DNA of 64,000 bases from assembly GCA_016715505.1 (NCBI GenBank), contig JADJZY010000035.1, positions 124,001 through 188,000 of the forward strand, in the 5' to 3' direction. The notes beneath the pieces were generated by a model. It was not told the origin of the DNA and ran no database searches. It saw only the letters and a program-made list of their open reading frames with translations. Every line of letters begins with the position of its first letter. Position 1 is the first letter of the stretch. The DNA comes from Bacteroidota bacterium (lineage in GTDB: Bacteria; Bacteroidota; Bacteroidia; Chitinophagales; Chitinophagaceae). A program made the position numbers and the translations under genes. Below are positions 12,001 through 23,428 of this stretch, piece by piece.

Positions 12001-15000
12001 GGTTACGATTACTCAACCTCCGGTATTGAGCATTAATGCTTCCGGGTTATTGATGGTAAGTTGCGGTGGATTATGTGATGGAGGTGCGAACATGAACTCC
12101 AGTGGTGGTACGGGCAGTGTGAGCTATACCATTTCCCCAAATACCAATGGAAGTGGTTGCGCTGCTACCCAAAATATTGTCGGTGTATTTGGTAACCTAT
12201 GGGCTACTACTTATACCGTTACAGGAACAGATGTGAATGGATGTACCGCAACGACAACTTTTACAATTACAGAACCTTCGCAATTGTTTGTAAATGCCTT
12301 GGTGAATACGAACGTTAGTTGTTATGGAGGTTGTAATGGAAGTGCCACAGTTACCTTCTCAGGAGGTGCAGGTGGAACAACTTATGCCATTTCACCGAAT
12401 ACCCCTTGTGTGCCAATCCAGGCATCAGCTGGTGTGTTTACAAACCTTGGCGCAAATACATACACTGTAACAGGAACGGATGTAAATGGTTGTACGGCGA
12501 TTACGGTCTTCAGCATTACTGAACCACAGGCACCATTTACGCTTACTGTGAATAACACCAGCAATGCGACTTGTGCAGGTGCGTGTAACGGTAGTGCCGA
12601 CGTATCAGGATTAGGTGGTACACCTCAATATTCTTATACTATTCTGCCTTCAGCCCCGCCATGTGTGCCTACTCAGGTGAATCCTGGTGTGTTTGGTAAT
12701 CTGGCTGCCGGAACTTATACCGTAAATGGTACAGATGCACAAGGTTGTACAACGAGCATCACTTTTACCATTACAGAACCGAATATTTTAATAACCAACG
12801 TAGTTAGCACAACATCACCCACTTGTTTACCGGGTTGTGATGGAACAGCAACAATGAATTCAAATGGTGGAACCCCTGCTTATAGCTATGGTGTAAATCC
12901 TGCTGCCACAGTGGTAGGTAATGTGATTAGTGGATTGTGTGCAGGTATTACTTATACGGTTACAAGTACCGATTTGAATGGTTGTACAGCGACAACAACA
13001 GTAACTTTAACGACACCAAATGGTCCGGTTGTTAGTATTATACCAGGTTCGATTGTGAATGTAAGTTGTAATGGATTGTGTGATGGATCTGCTTCAGCAA
13101 CAGCCTCATCCGGTACACCGCCTTATACTTATTCTATAGCTGGTCCTGGTTCACCAACGATTGATCCGAACACAGGTGTTGCAACGAATTTATGTGCTGG
13201 AAATTACGTGATAACTGTAACGGATGACAATTCATGCGTAGGAACAGTGAATGTGAATATTACGGAACCAACTTTGTTTACAATCAGTACTGCTGTAACG
13301 AGTGATGCCAGTTGTTTTGGTGATTGCGATGGAACAGCAACGGTGAGTGGTTCAGGTGGAACGCCGACCTATACTTATACCAATATTGCTGGTCGTGGAA
13401 GTCCAACATTAAATAGTGTTACTGGAATAGCAGGTAGTTTATGTGCCGGTATTTATACAATTTCAGCAGTAGACGGGAATGGATGTACTGCAACATCAAC
13501 GGTACAAATTATTGAGCCGGTGTTACTTACTTTGAATGTGAATGCATTGACCAATGTATTATGTAATGGACAATGTACAGGCACAGCAAGTGCTTCGGCC
13601 TCAGGTGGTAATGGTGGTTATAACTATGCCAGCATCAATGGTCCTGGTTCACCAACAATCGATCCTGTAACAGGTGCAGCTGCTAACTTATGTGCAGGAA
13701 CTTATACAGTGAATGTAACAGACAGTAAAGGATGTACCGCCAGTGCGACGGTTCAGATTACAGAACCACCTGTATTGAGTGTATCTGTAAATACAACCCA
13801 GAATGTGAGTTGTAATAATGGATGTGACGGAAGTGCAAGTGTATCCGGCAATGGCGGTGTTGCACCATATAGCTATACAATCAACTATTTAAATAGCCCA
13901 TGTGTGGCTCAACAATTAACATCGGGTAATTTCACCAATCTGGGTGCAGATACTTATACAGTAACCGTTACAGACGATAATGGATGTACAGCGACAGTAG
14001 TCTTTACGATAACCGAGCCCACTGCGCCAATAACTAGCGTGGTGAGTTCAATACCACCAACATGTACACCAGGTTGTGATGGGCAGGTAACGATGACAAC
14101 CGTTGGCGGAACCCCCTACTTATAGCTATGGTGTAAATCCTGCTGCCACAGTGGTAGGTAATGTGATTAGTGGATTGTGTGCAGGTATTACTTATACGGT
14201 TACAAGTACCGATTTAAATGGATGTACTGCGACAACAACAGTAACTTTAACGACACCCAATGGTCCGGTTGTTAGTATTATACCAGGATCGATTGTGAAT
14301 GTAAGTTGTAATGGATTGTGTGATGGATCTGCTTCAGCAACAGCCTCATCCGGTACACCGCCTTATACTTATTCTATAGCTGGTCCTGGTTCACCAACGA
14401 TTGATCCGAACACAGGTATTGCAACGAATTTATGTGCTGGAAATTACGTGATAACTGTAACGGATGACAATTCATGCGTAGGAACAGTGAATGTGAATAT
14501 TACGGAACCAACTTTGTTTACCATCAGTACAGCTGTAACGAGTGATGCCAGTTGTTTTGGTGATTGCGATGGAACAGCAACGGTGAGTGGTTCAGGTGGA
14601 ACGCCGACCTATACTTATACCAATATTGCAGGTCCTGGAAGTCCAACATTAAATAGTGTTACTGGTATAGCAGGCAGTTTATGTGCCGGTATTTATACAA
14701 TTTCGGCAGTAGACGGGAATGGATGTACTGCAACATCAACGGTACAAATTATTGAGCCGGTGTTACTTACATTGAATGTGAATGCATTGGCCAATGTATT
14801 ATGTAATGGACAATGTACAGGCACAGCAAGTGCTTCGGCCTCAGGTGGTAATGGTGGATATAACTATGCCAGTATCAATGGTCCTGGTTCACCAACAATC
14901 GATCCTGTAACAGGTGCAGCTGCTAACTTATGTGCAGGAACTTATACAGTGAATGTAACAGACAGTAAAGGATGTACCGCTAGTGCGACGGTTCAGATTA

Positions 15001-18000
15001 CCCAGCCTCCTGTATTAACCGTTTCAGTCAATACAACCCAGAATGTGAGTTGTAATAATGGATGTGACGGAAGTGCAAGTGTATCGGGTAATGGCGGTGT
15101 TGCACCATACAGCTATACAATCAACTATTTAAACAGCCCATGTGTAGCTCAGCAATTAACATCGGGTAATTTCACCAATCTGGGTGCAGATACTTATACA
15201 GTAACCGTTACAGACGATAATGGATGTACAGCGACAGTAGTCTTTACGATAACTGAGCCAACTGCGCCAATAACGAGCGTGGTGAGTTCAATACCACCAA
15301 CGTGTACACCAGGTTGTGATGGTCAGGTAACGATGACAACCATTGGCGGAACCCCGACCTATAGCTATGGGGTGAATCCTGCTGCCACAGTGGTAGGTAA
15401 TGTGATAAGTGGATTGTGTGCAGGTATTACTTATACGGTTACGAGTACCGATTTAAATGGATGTACTGCGACGACGACAGTAACTCTAACCACACCAAAT
15501 GGTCCGGTTGTTAGTATTATACCAGGATCGATTGTGAATGTAAGTTGTAATGGATTGTGTGATGGATCTGCTTCAGCAACAGCCTCATCTGGTACACCAC
15601 CTTATACTTATTCTATAGCTGGTCCTGGTTCACCAACGATTGATCCGAACACAGGTGTTGCAACGAATTTATGTGCTGGAAATTACGTGATAACTGTAAC
15701 GGATGGCAATTCATGCGTAGGAACAGTGAATGTGAATATTACGGAACCAAGTGCTATTGTACCAAGTGCAATCACAGCCGATGCAAGTTGTTTTAATGTA
15801 TGTGATGGAACAGCAACAATGAGCAGCATTGGTGGCAGTGGCGGCTATGTTTATACCATTTTGCCAACAGGTCCATTCGGGCCAATTGTTGCGGGAAATA
15901 ATATCAGCGGACTTTGCGCCAATACGATTTATACGGTGACCAGTACTGATCTGAATTCTTGTACCGGTACCATGACCATACAAATTTCACAGCCTGCACA
16001 ACTGATTTTAAATGTTGTTTCAACCCAGGATGTAAGTTGTAATGCAGGTTGCGATGGTGAGGCTAGTTTGAGCTTCGCAGGAGGAACCGGTGCAGTAACA
16101 TATTCTATTAATCCGGTGATTCCTTGTTTGCCAGTGCAAGCAGTGAGCGGCACATTTACCAATTTAGGTGCTAACACTTATACGGTTACAGGTACAGATG
16201 CCAATGGATGTATTGCCACAGTGTCTTTTGTTATCAATCAACCAACAGCCTTCAGCATTTCTGCCAATGTTACACAAAATGTAAGTTGTAATGGCGGTTG
16301 TGATGGTGAGGTGGTGATAACACCTAATGGTGGAACACCTGGGGATTCTTATTCCATATCTCCGATTACTCCATGTTTACCTGCACAGGTAGTGAGTGGC
16401 ACATTTACCAATTTAGGCGCCAATACTTATACCGTAACAGGTACAGATTCCAAAGGATGTACAACAACTGTTTCATTTACTATTTCCCAACCAAGTGCTC
16501 CGGTTACCAGTTTGGTTAGCTTTACTTTACCAACTTGTACCCCTGGTTGTGATGGAACGGCAACTATGACAACAATTGGTGGAACACCTGGATATACCTA
16601 TACCGTAAACCCTGCTGCTACTGTGAATGTGAATGTTATTTCAGGATTGTGTGCAGCAACCATTTACACAGTCACCAGTACAGACAACAATGGATGTACG
16701 GCAAATGAAACGGTCCTTCTAAATCCACCGAATTCACCGGTTATCAGCATTGCTTCATCCACCAATCCGAGTTGTGCTCCTGGTTGCGATGGAACGGCTA
16801 CCTATACGATTGCAGGTGGAACAGCTCCATATTCAGCAAGTATAAACAATGGTGCAAGCATTACGGTTGGTCCTAATCAGATTTCAGGACTTTGCACAGG
16901 TATCCTTTATACCATTACTATAACAGATGCAAATTCTTGTTCGGGAGCCACAACCATCCAATTATTTGAACCTGCCGGACCTGCTATTAACGTGGTATCT
17001 ACAACAGATGCAAGCTGCGTTCCGGGTTGTGATGGCACAGCGACAATGAATCCTGCTGCTGGTATTATTTACTCTATCAATCCTGCTGCAGGTACAATTG
17101 CGGGTAATGTGATTAATGGACTTTGTACAGGGACGATATATACAGTAACCGGAACGGATGCAAATGGATGTACGGGTACAACCACAGTTCAAATAGGTAC
17201 ATTGCCTTCAACTCCTCCTGTAGTGGCTTCAACAACCGATGCTACTTGTTCTCCGGGTTGTGATGGTACGGCTACGATGACGATTATTCCGGGCATGACT
17301 TATAGTGTTTCTCCAGCAGCCGGTACAATTGTGGGTAATGTCATCAATGGACTTTGTGCCAATACAACTTATACGATTACCGGAACCAATGCAGCAGGAT
17401 GCGCCGCAACCCCCCCGCCGGGAGGGAGCACAAAAAAAAAAACACCCCCCCCCCGGCCCCCCAAAACAAAAAAAAGACACCCGCGGGGGGGGGGGGGGGC
17501 GGGAAAAAAAAAAACCGCGCCGGGGGGGGGTTTTATCCCCCCCCCCCCCCCGGCGGGGGGGGGGAAAAGGGGGAAGGGCGCCCGGGGGCCCCGCCCCCCC
17601 GGGCACAAAAAGGAAAAATGTCAACGGATGCACAGCTACCGTGACAGTTCAAGTAGGTACATTGCCTTCAACTCCTCCTGTCCTTGCTTCAACAACTGAT
17701 GCAAGCTGTACTCCGGGTTGTGATGGTACGGCAACCATGACGATTATTCCGGGCATGACTTATAGTGTTTCTCCTGCAGCAGGTACAATCGTAGGAAATG
17801 TGATTAACGGACTATGTGCGAATACAACTTATACCATCACCGGAACCAATGCAGCAGGATGTACTGCTACAACTACAGTGCAGGTGGGAACTTTGCCACC
17901 TACTCAACCTGTAGTGGCTTCAACAACGGATGCTACTTGTTCTCCGGGTTGTGATGGTACGGCAACCATGACGATTATTCCTGGCATGACTTATACTGTT

Positions 18001-21000
18001 TCTCCGGCAGCAGGTACAATCGTAGGAAATGTGATTAACGGACTTTGCGCCAATGTAACTTATACCATCACTGGAACGAATGCAGCAGGATGTACATCCA
18101 TAGTTACTACTACTGTTCAAACCTTGAACGGTCCATCAGTTCTTTTAGGGATAACCGCTAATGCATCTTGTTTGCCGGGTTGTGATGGTCAGGCCACATT
18201 CATTCCTTCTGGAGGAACCCCAGGTTATTCTTATACTATTTCTCCTGCTGTTGTTCCTGGGTTTGCAGGTAATTCAGTTACTGGATTATGTGCCAATGTC
18301 ATTTACACGGTTACATTGTCCGATGCTGCATCATGTTCTGTAACCACAACGGTCAGTGTGAATGTAGCACAGGGCCCACCAATTGATACAATCAGTACTA
18401 CACCAGCAGGTTGTAATCCGAATTGTGATGGAACTGCTACCATGACACCGGTTGGATTGACTTATTCGATCAGTCCGGCTGCAGGTGCAATTGTCGGAAA
18501 TGTCATCAATGGACTTTGTGCAGGTACGATTTATACTGTTACAGGAACTGATGCAAATGGTTGTACCAATACAAAAACAGTTCAGATTGGCACAACACCA
18601 AATCCAACACTGAACGTGACATCCACAACCAATATCTCAATTGCAGGTGGTAATAATGGTTCTATTACTGTTGTCGCTTCCGGTGGTACTCCGCCATATG
18701 TTTATACCATTACACCGAATATCGGAACACAAGCACCTGCGGGCACATTTAATAACTTAACAGCACAGTGCTATACAATAGTCGTTACAGATAGTAAAGG
18801 TTGTACATCTTTGTCTACAGCTTGCCTGTCTGAACTTCCATCATGTAGTATTGTCATCAGCAACCAAGTGAATGTGAATTGTTTTGGACAATCAAGTGGT
18901 AGTTTTAATGCTTCTGCATCAGGTGGTTCAGGTGCATTTACTTATTCGATCAACAATGGAGGAACTATCAATGCAACTACCGGCGTTGCAAGCAATTTGA
19001 GCGCTGCGAGTTACACCGTTACCGCAACGGATAATTTAGCCGGCGGTTGCGTAGTTACAACAGTGGTTGTTATCACACAAAATCCGGATATTATATTTAA
19101 TGCGCCTGTTACCACTCCGCCTTCATGTGTACCCGGATGTGATGGAACGCTCAATATAAGTGCTGCCGGAGGTAATGGAAATATTACTTATAGTATTTCA
19201 AATGCTTCAGTTCCTTGTGCGGTTTTACAACCAAGTTCAGGAAACTTTACAGGACTTGGAAATGCCACTTATACGATCACTGCAACTGATGGATTGGGAT
19301 GTACAAAAACTATCACAGTTACTTTAGCGCCTTTAGCAGGCCCAAGTTTTACAGGAGCAAATACAAACAATGTAAGTTGTAATGGTCTTTGTAATGGTAC
19401 GGCTTCGGTTCTGATCAATGGCGGAAGCGGGGTTATTAGCTATGCGATTACTCCTAATTCACCTTGTGTGCCTGTTCAGGCTACCCCGGGCAACTTTACC
19501 GGATTGGGAGCAAATACGTACACCGTTATTGCAACTGATGCCAATGGATGTACTGCTCAAACCACATTTACCATTACAGCACCTCCGGTATTAAGTATCG
19601 TTTCATTGAATACCACTGATCCGGCTTGTAATGGAAACAGCAATGGTACAGCCACGATAACAGGAACGGGAGGTACAGGTGCATACGGATATACGATCAG
19701 CCCGGCTGCGCCAGGTGTGGGTGGTAATTTCACTGGATTGAGTGGTGGTGTTACTTACACGATTACCATTACCGATGCCAACCAATGTAGTGTGACAACT
19801 TCATTTACGTTAAATAACCCAACATCTTTAACCTGGGTGAATTTTGCCTACACGGATATTCTTTGTGCAGGTCAAAATAATGGGACTATTTCAGCTTGTG
19901 CGCAAGGTGGAACAGGTGTGATCAGTTATACCCTGAATGCAGCGGCCATTGCTAACTGTAATATCACCAACTTATCAGCCAATACTTATACGGTGGTTGC
20001 AACTGATGCCGCCGGATGTTTCCTCAGCACCATTGTAACAATCGTAGAACCACCATTACTCGTTATGAGTGCGCCATCAGTGGTGAATGCTTTATGTAAT
20101 GGACAGGCAAGTGGTAGTATTACAACATCTGCTGTTGGAGGTAATCCGGGTTATACTTTCTCGATTGCCCCTGCCGTTGTTGCGCCGAATAATACAGGCG
20201 TCTTCAATAATATTCCTGCAGGTAACTATGTAGTCACTGTTACTGATGCTTCAGGTTGTACTTCTGCTTTCAATAATGTACAGGTCAGTCAGCCTGCACC
20301 AATACAAATTACAGCAGTTAATATCCAAAACGTAGCATGTTATGGAGCAGCAACAGGAAGCATTACAATAACTGCACAAGGTGGAACCGGCGTTATTAAC
20401 TTTGGAATTAATCCACCGGCCAATCAAAGCAGTTCAGGATTCTTTACCGGTTTAGCTGCTGGATCCTATGTGATCACTGCCACAGATGCCAATGGATGTA
20501 CGCTTCAAACGACCGCGAACGTGACGCAAAACCCACAAATTACTGTGGCAGCCTTAACGCTAACCGAACCTATTTGTCATGGTGATGCAAACGGTATCAT
20601 TGATGTCACAGCAACCGGTGGATTCCCGCCAATTCAATATGCACTGGATGGTCCTCCATTCCAGAATAATGGATTATTCAATGCCGTATTAGCAGGTGCA
20701 CATACCATTACCTTCCAGGATATCTTGGGATGTACACGTGATACAATCATTATTCTGACTGAGCCTCAACCGGTAGGAGCACTCCTTACACTTCGCGATG
20801 CACTTTGTATTGATAGCGAAGATGGACAAGCCCTTGTAGTGGGAACCGGAGGCCGTGGCGGTTATAAATACTATGTCACTCCAGGTTTGTACATCAATAA
20901 ATCAGGCGTATTTAATGGTCTTGCAGCAGGCACTTATACTTTGCGTGTCGTAGATACTGCCGGATGTGAATACAGCAATATCTTCACCATCAATCCTCCT

Positions 21001-21525
21001 GCAAATCCTTTAAACAATGTCGTTACCAAGTTAGATTTGGCATGTCATGGTAAAGGAAACGAAGGTCAGGCTACAGCCAACGCCAGTGGTGGTGCAACGC
21101 CTTATACTTATTTCTGGAGCACCGAACCACCACAGGTTACCGCTACAGCTCAAACGCTCTATTTCGGTACTTACTATGTAGATGTAACGGATGCCAATGG
21201 ATGTAAGGTGCGTGATACGGTTTATATCGAAGAAGGACCATGTTGCGATATCGCCTTCATACCAAATGCATTCTCACCAAATGGTGATGGCAATAACGAT
21301 GAATTTAAGGTACTTACTACCGCAGGTGTCGAATTGATTCAATTAGAAATTCGTGACCGATGGGGTAAAAAAGTCTGGTCAACCAACGATTATCGTCGTG
21401 GTTGGGATGGAACCTTCGAAGGAAGAGACTCAGGCGTTGACACGTATTATTACATTCTTCGTTATAAATGTACCCGAGATGGCAGTACGTATATGAAAAA
21501 AGGAGATGTCATTCTAGTCCGATAA
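9080..21525 (+). CDS. Giant SprB-repeat surface protein with gliding-type (T9SS type B) C-terminal domain, about 4,148 aa
   Basis: ATG 9080 opens a signal peptide (MKRLLSAIFLLAAFVTPSRAQ). Residues about 25-200 look like a beta-sandwich, followed by a segment about residues 200-310 resembling Big/Ig-like domains. From about residue 310 to 4040 there are several dozen SprB-type repeats of about 65-80 aa, typified by SCNGxCDGxAxxxxxGGTP, Y-x-I, LxAGTYTVTVTDANGCTAT and ITEP. The last about 95 residues (FIPNAFSPNGDGNNDEFKV, RWGKKVW, GWDGTFEG, DTYYYILRY) are the gliding motility-associated/type B sorting domain, so T9SS export to the cell surface is expected. SprB in Flavobacterium johnsoniae is the mobile gliding adhesin; here adhesion or gliding is inference. 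Two defects break the frame: an extra C in the C5 run 14112-14116, and the low-complexity block at about 17404-17617, which is 2 bp shorter than one repeat. Correcting both gives exactly 4,149 codons. Confidence 0.9.
12881..15749 (+). repeat. Tandem 1,239-bp (413-aa) repeat, 2.3 copies, inside the SprB-type gene
   Basis: The sequence TATAGCTATG starts copies at 12881, 14121 and 15360. The second interval is exactly 1,239 bp and the first is 1,240 bp, the extra base being the C insertion at 14112-14116. Copy 3 is partial and diverges at about 15750, where the text after NITEP changes. Copies are almost identical but carry scattered substitutions (for example CGT versus CCT at 13393/14633), so they are real duplications. 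Each unit holds about six SprB-type modules. Confidence 0.93.
16980..18132 (+). repeat. Tandem 231-bp (77-aa) repeat, five unit positions, one unreadable
   Basis: Units start at about 16980, 17211, (17442), 17671 and 17902. The core CSPGCDGTATMTIIPGMTY and the following AAGTIVGNVINGLCANTTY are nearly unchanged in three of them. The unit expected from about 17442 is masked by the low-complexity block. It lies within the SprB-type protein. Confidence 0.85.
17404..17617. other. Low-complexity C/G/A homopolymer block: probable assembly or base-calling artefact
   Basis: About 214 bases consist almost wholly of runs of G, C and A (up to 15 G and 15 C in a row), with T only in one TTTTAT. It interrupts a coding repeat array. 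The distance between equivalent GGAT positions on either side (17397 and 17626) is 229 bp, against the 231-bp repeat period. The block therefore stands in for one repeat unit with a 2-bp length error. It should not be translated or treated as biology. Confidence 0.9.
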
Positions 21526-21540
21526 TTTTTATCCATCAAA

Positions 21541-21578
21541 AAAAAATCCTGCAATTCTACTTGCAGGATTTTTTTATT
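21541..21578 (+). terminator. Rho-independent terminator after the SprB-type gene
   Basis: A perfect 9-bp stem ATCCTGCAA / TTGCAGGAT with loop TTCTAC is followed by a T run at 21569-21576, 20 bases after the stop codon. Confidence 0.93.
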
Positions 21579-21619
21579 GTGCCTACGCCTGAATATCTTT
21601 ACACCTTAATAATTCTGTT

Positions 21620-22885
21620 ATGGTGGATGTATTGTTGGGCTTACAATGGGGCGATGAGGGTAAAGGAAAAATTGTAGATTTTCTGGCGAAAGAATATCAA
21701 ATTATTGCTCGTTTTCAGGGTGGACCAAACGCTGGTCATACCTTGTATCTCGACGATAAAAAAATTGTGCTGCATACTATTCCTTCCGGTGTATTTCATC
21801 CTGGAATGATTAACCTGATTGGTAATGGAGTGGTGATTGATCCTGTATCCTTTTTAGAAGAGTGCAACGATATCAAGTCGCATGGGATCAACCTCAAGGC
21901 CTGTCTGAAAATCAGCGAGCGGGCCCATCTTATTTTACCATCCCATAAGGCCCTGGATCGTGCCAGTGAATCGGCCAAGGGAAAAGATAAAATCGGCAGC
22001 ACCCTAAAAGGTATTGGCCCAACATACATGGATAAAACCGGAAGAAATGGATTACGAATCGGAGACATCCTCAAGCCGGATTTTAAACAACGGTATCAGA
22101 ATTTGAAGCAAAAGCATCAGCAAATTCTGAAAAATATGCAGGCTGAAGATGATATCGACCAATTTGAGCCAGCTTTTTTTGAAGCCGTTGAAGCCCTTAA
22201 AGAGTATGAAATTATTGCAGCTGAGTTTTGGTTAAATGATCAGTTACAGAAAGGACAAAAAGTATTGGCCGAAGGCGCTCAAGGTACAATGCTCGATATT
22301 GATTTCGGTACCTACCCATTTGTAACATCCAGTAATACCATCACGGCCGGATTATGCACTGGTTTGGGTATCGCTCCAAAATGGGTCAATAAAGTGTATG
22401 GCGTGAGCAAGGCCTATTGTACCAGAGTGGGGAGTGGTCCTTTTCCCAGCGAACTGCTCGATGCCACTGGAGAAAAATTGAGAGAAATAGGTAAGGAATT
22501 TGGTGCAACAACCGGAAGGCCCCGACGTTGTGGTTGGATCGACCTAGTAGCCCTAAAATATGCTTGTATGATTAATGGAGTCACCGACCTGGTTTTAACT
22601 AAATCAGATATCCTCGATGAAATGGATTCCGTTGGCGCCTGTACTTCATACCAAATTGATAGACAGGAAATCAAGGATTTTCCCTACGACATCATTGAAA
22701 CAACCGTTACGCCGAATTATACTTACTTCCCCAAATGGGATAAACCACTGTCGACTTGCGAGAGAGCACAGGATATTCCCCGGGGATTTAGAGATTTGAT
22801 TGCTTTAATTGAACAACAAACCGGTGTTCCTGTTACTTACGTCTCTAATGGAGCAGGACGTTCCCAACTGATCCATCTGGTTTAA
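21620..22885 (+). CDS. purA: Adenylosuccinate synthetase
   Basis: Joins IMP and aspartate with GTP to form adenylosuccinate, the first committed step to AMP, in the cytoplasm. The 421-aa length is normal. Signatures in order: LGLQWGDEGKGK near residue 5 (P-loop-like, with the catalytic Asp), GGPNAGHT (about 35), GIGPTYMDKTGRNGLR (about 134), EGAQGTMLDIDFGTYPFVTSS (IMP/GTP site) and TTGRPRRCGW (about 298). It lies 40 bases after a terminator and precedes the acidic protein gene by about 70 bases, so the two may be cotranscribed. No frameshift seen. Confidence 0.97.
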   Translation: MVDVLLGLQWGDEGKGKIVDFLAKEYQIIARFQGGPNAGHTLYLDDKKIVLHTIPSGVFHPGMINLIGNGVVIDPVSFLEECNDIKSHGINLKACLKISERAHLILPSHKALDRASESAKGKDKIGSTLKGIGPTYMDKTGRNGLRIGDILKPDFKQRYQNLKQKHQQILKNMQAEDDIDQFEPAFFEAVEALKEYEIIAAEFWLNDQLQKGQKVLAEGAQGTMLDIDFGTYPFVTSSNTITAGLCTGLGIAPKWVNKVYGVSKAYCTRVGSGPFPSELLDATGEKLREIGKEFGATTGRPRRCGWIDLVALKYACMINGVTDLVLTKSDILDEMDSVGACTSYQIDRQEIKDFPYDIIETTVTPNYTYFPKWDKPLSTCERAQDIPRGFRDLIALIEQQTGVPVTYVSNGAGRSQLIHLV

Positions 22886-22957
22886 CGCAAAAAAAAAATA
22901 AAAAAATTTTTCGTTTCAAAATAATATAGAAAATTTACACGAGTAAAAGAAGAATGC

Positions 22958-23367
22958 ATGAAAGCTAACCCTGAAAAGAAAGCAGCTCCAAAAAAAAGCA
23001 GCTCCTAAAAAGGCTGCAGCTCCTGTTAAAAAGGCAACTGGTAAAAAGGAGCAGGAAGAAGATGACGATGATGATTTAGAAGATGATGAATTGGATGTAA
23101 AAAAGAAACCTGTAAAAGGATCTTCCAAAAAATCCTCCGATGATGATGAGGACGATGACGATGATTGGAGATGATGATGATTTAGAAGATGATGTAGATG
23201 ACGATGACTTCGATGAGGACTTTGCAGAATTTGATATTCCTGCTTCAAAATCTAAATCGAAAAAACCCGGAAAAAGTAGTGATGAAGATGAGGAGGATTT
23301 TAAAATCGATGAAGATTTGGGTCTCGATTTATTTGACGATGATTTCGATGACGATGATGATTTTTAA
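22958..23367 (+). CDS. Bipolar Lys/Ala-rich then Asp-rich acidic protein, about 135 aa (two frameshifts)
   Basis: No named family recognised. From ATG 22958 the corrected product has a basic N-terminus of KKAAPKKAAPKKAAAPVKK type (histone H1-like composition). Two thirds of the rest consist of Asp/Glu tracts broken by short Lys/Ser segments, ending DLFDDDFDDDDDF. Two indels split it: an extra A in the A7 run 22991-22997 and an extra T at 23165-23166. With both removed the frame is open and ends at the TAA before a terminator. It is likely disordered and cytoplasmic. A nucleic-acid- or cation-associated role is only a guess. It sits between purA and uvrB. Confidence 0.7.
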
Positions 23368-23389
23368 TCTGTAAATAAATGATTTGAAT

Positions 23390-23412
23390 GCCGGTGTAAA
23401 CCGGCTTTTTTT
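23390..23412 (+). terminator. Rho-independent terminator between the acidic gene and uvrB
   Basis: Stem GCCGG / CCGGC with loop TGTAAA is followed by T7. It lies downstream of the more upstream alternative uvrB start at 23384, which argues for ATG 23429 as the true uvrB start. Confidence 0.8.
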
Positions 23413-23428
23413 AGCTACTTTCATTGAT

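Noticed and set aside
17229..17644. Open frames rich in Pro, Gly and Lys across the homopolymer block, on both strands
   Set aside because: They exist only because the block is low complexity and has few T; they are artefacts inside the SprB-type gene.
9080..21525. Regular direct repeats that could suggest a CRISPR array
   Set aside because: The repeats are in-frame protein modules of 231 or 1,239 bp, not 25-40-bp repeats with unique spacers.
23140..23367. A separate Asp-rich protein starting inside the acidic gene
   Set aside because: It is the same gene after a one-base insertion at 23165-23166.
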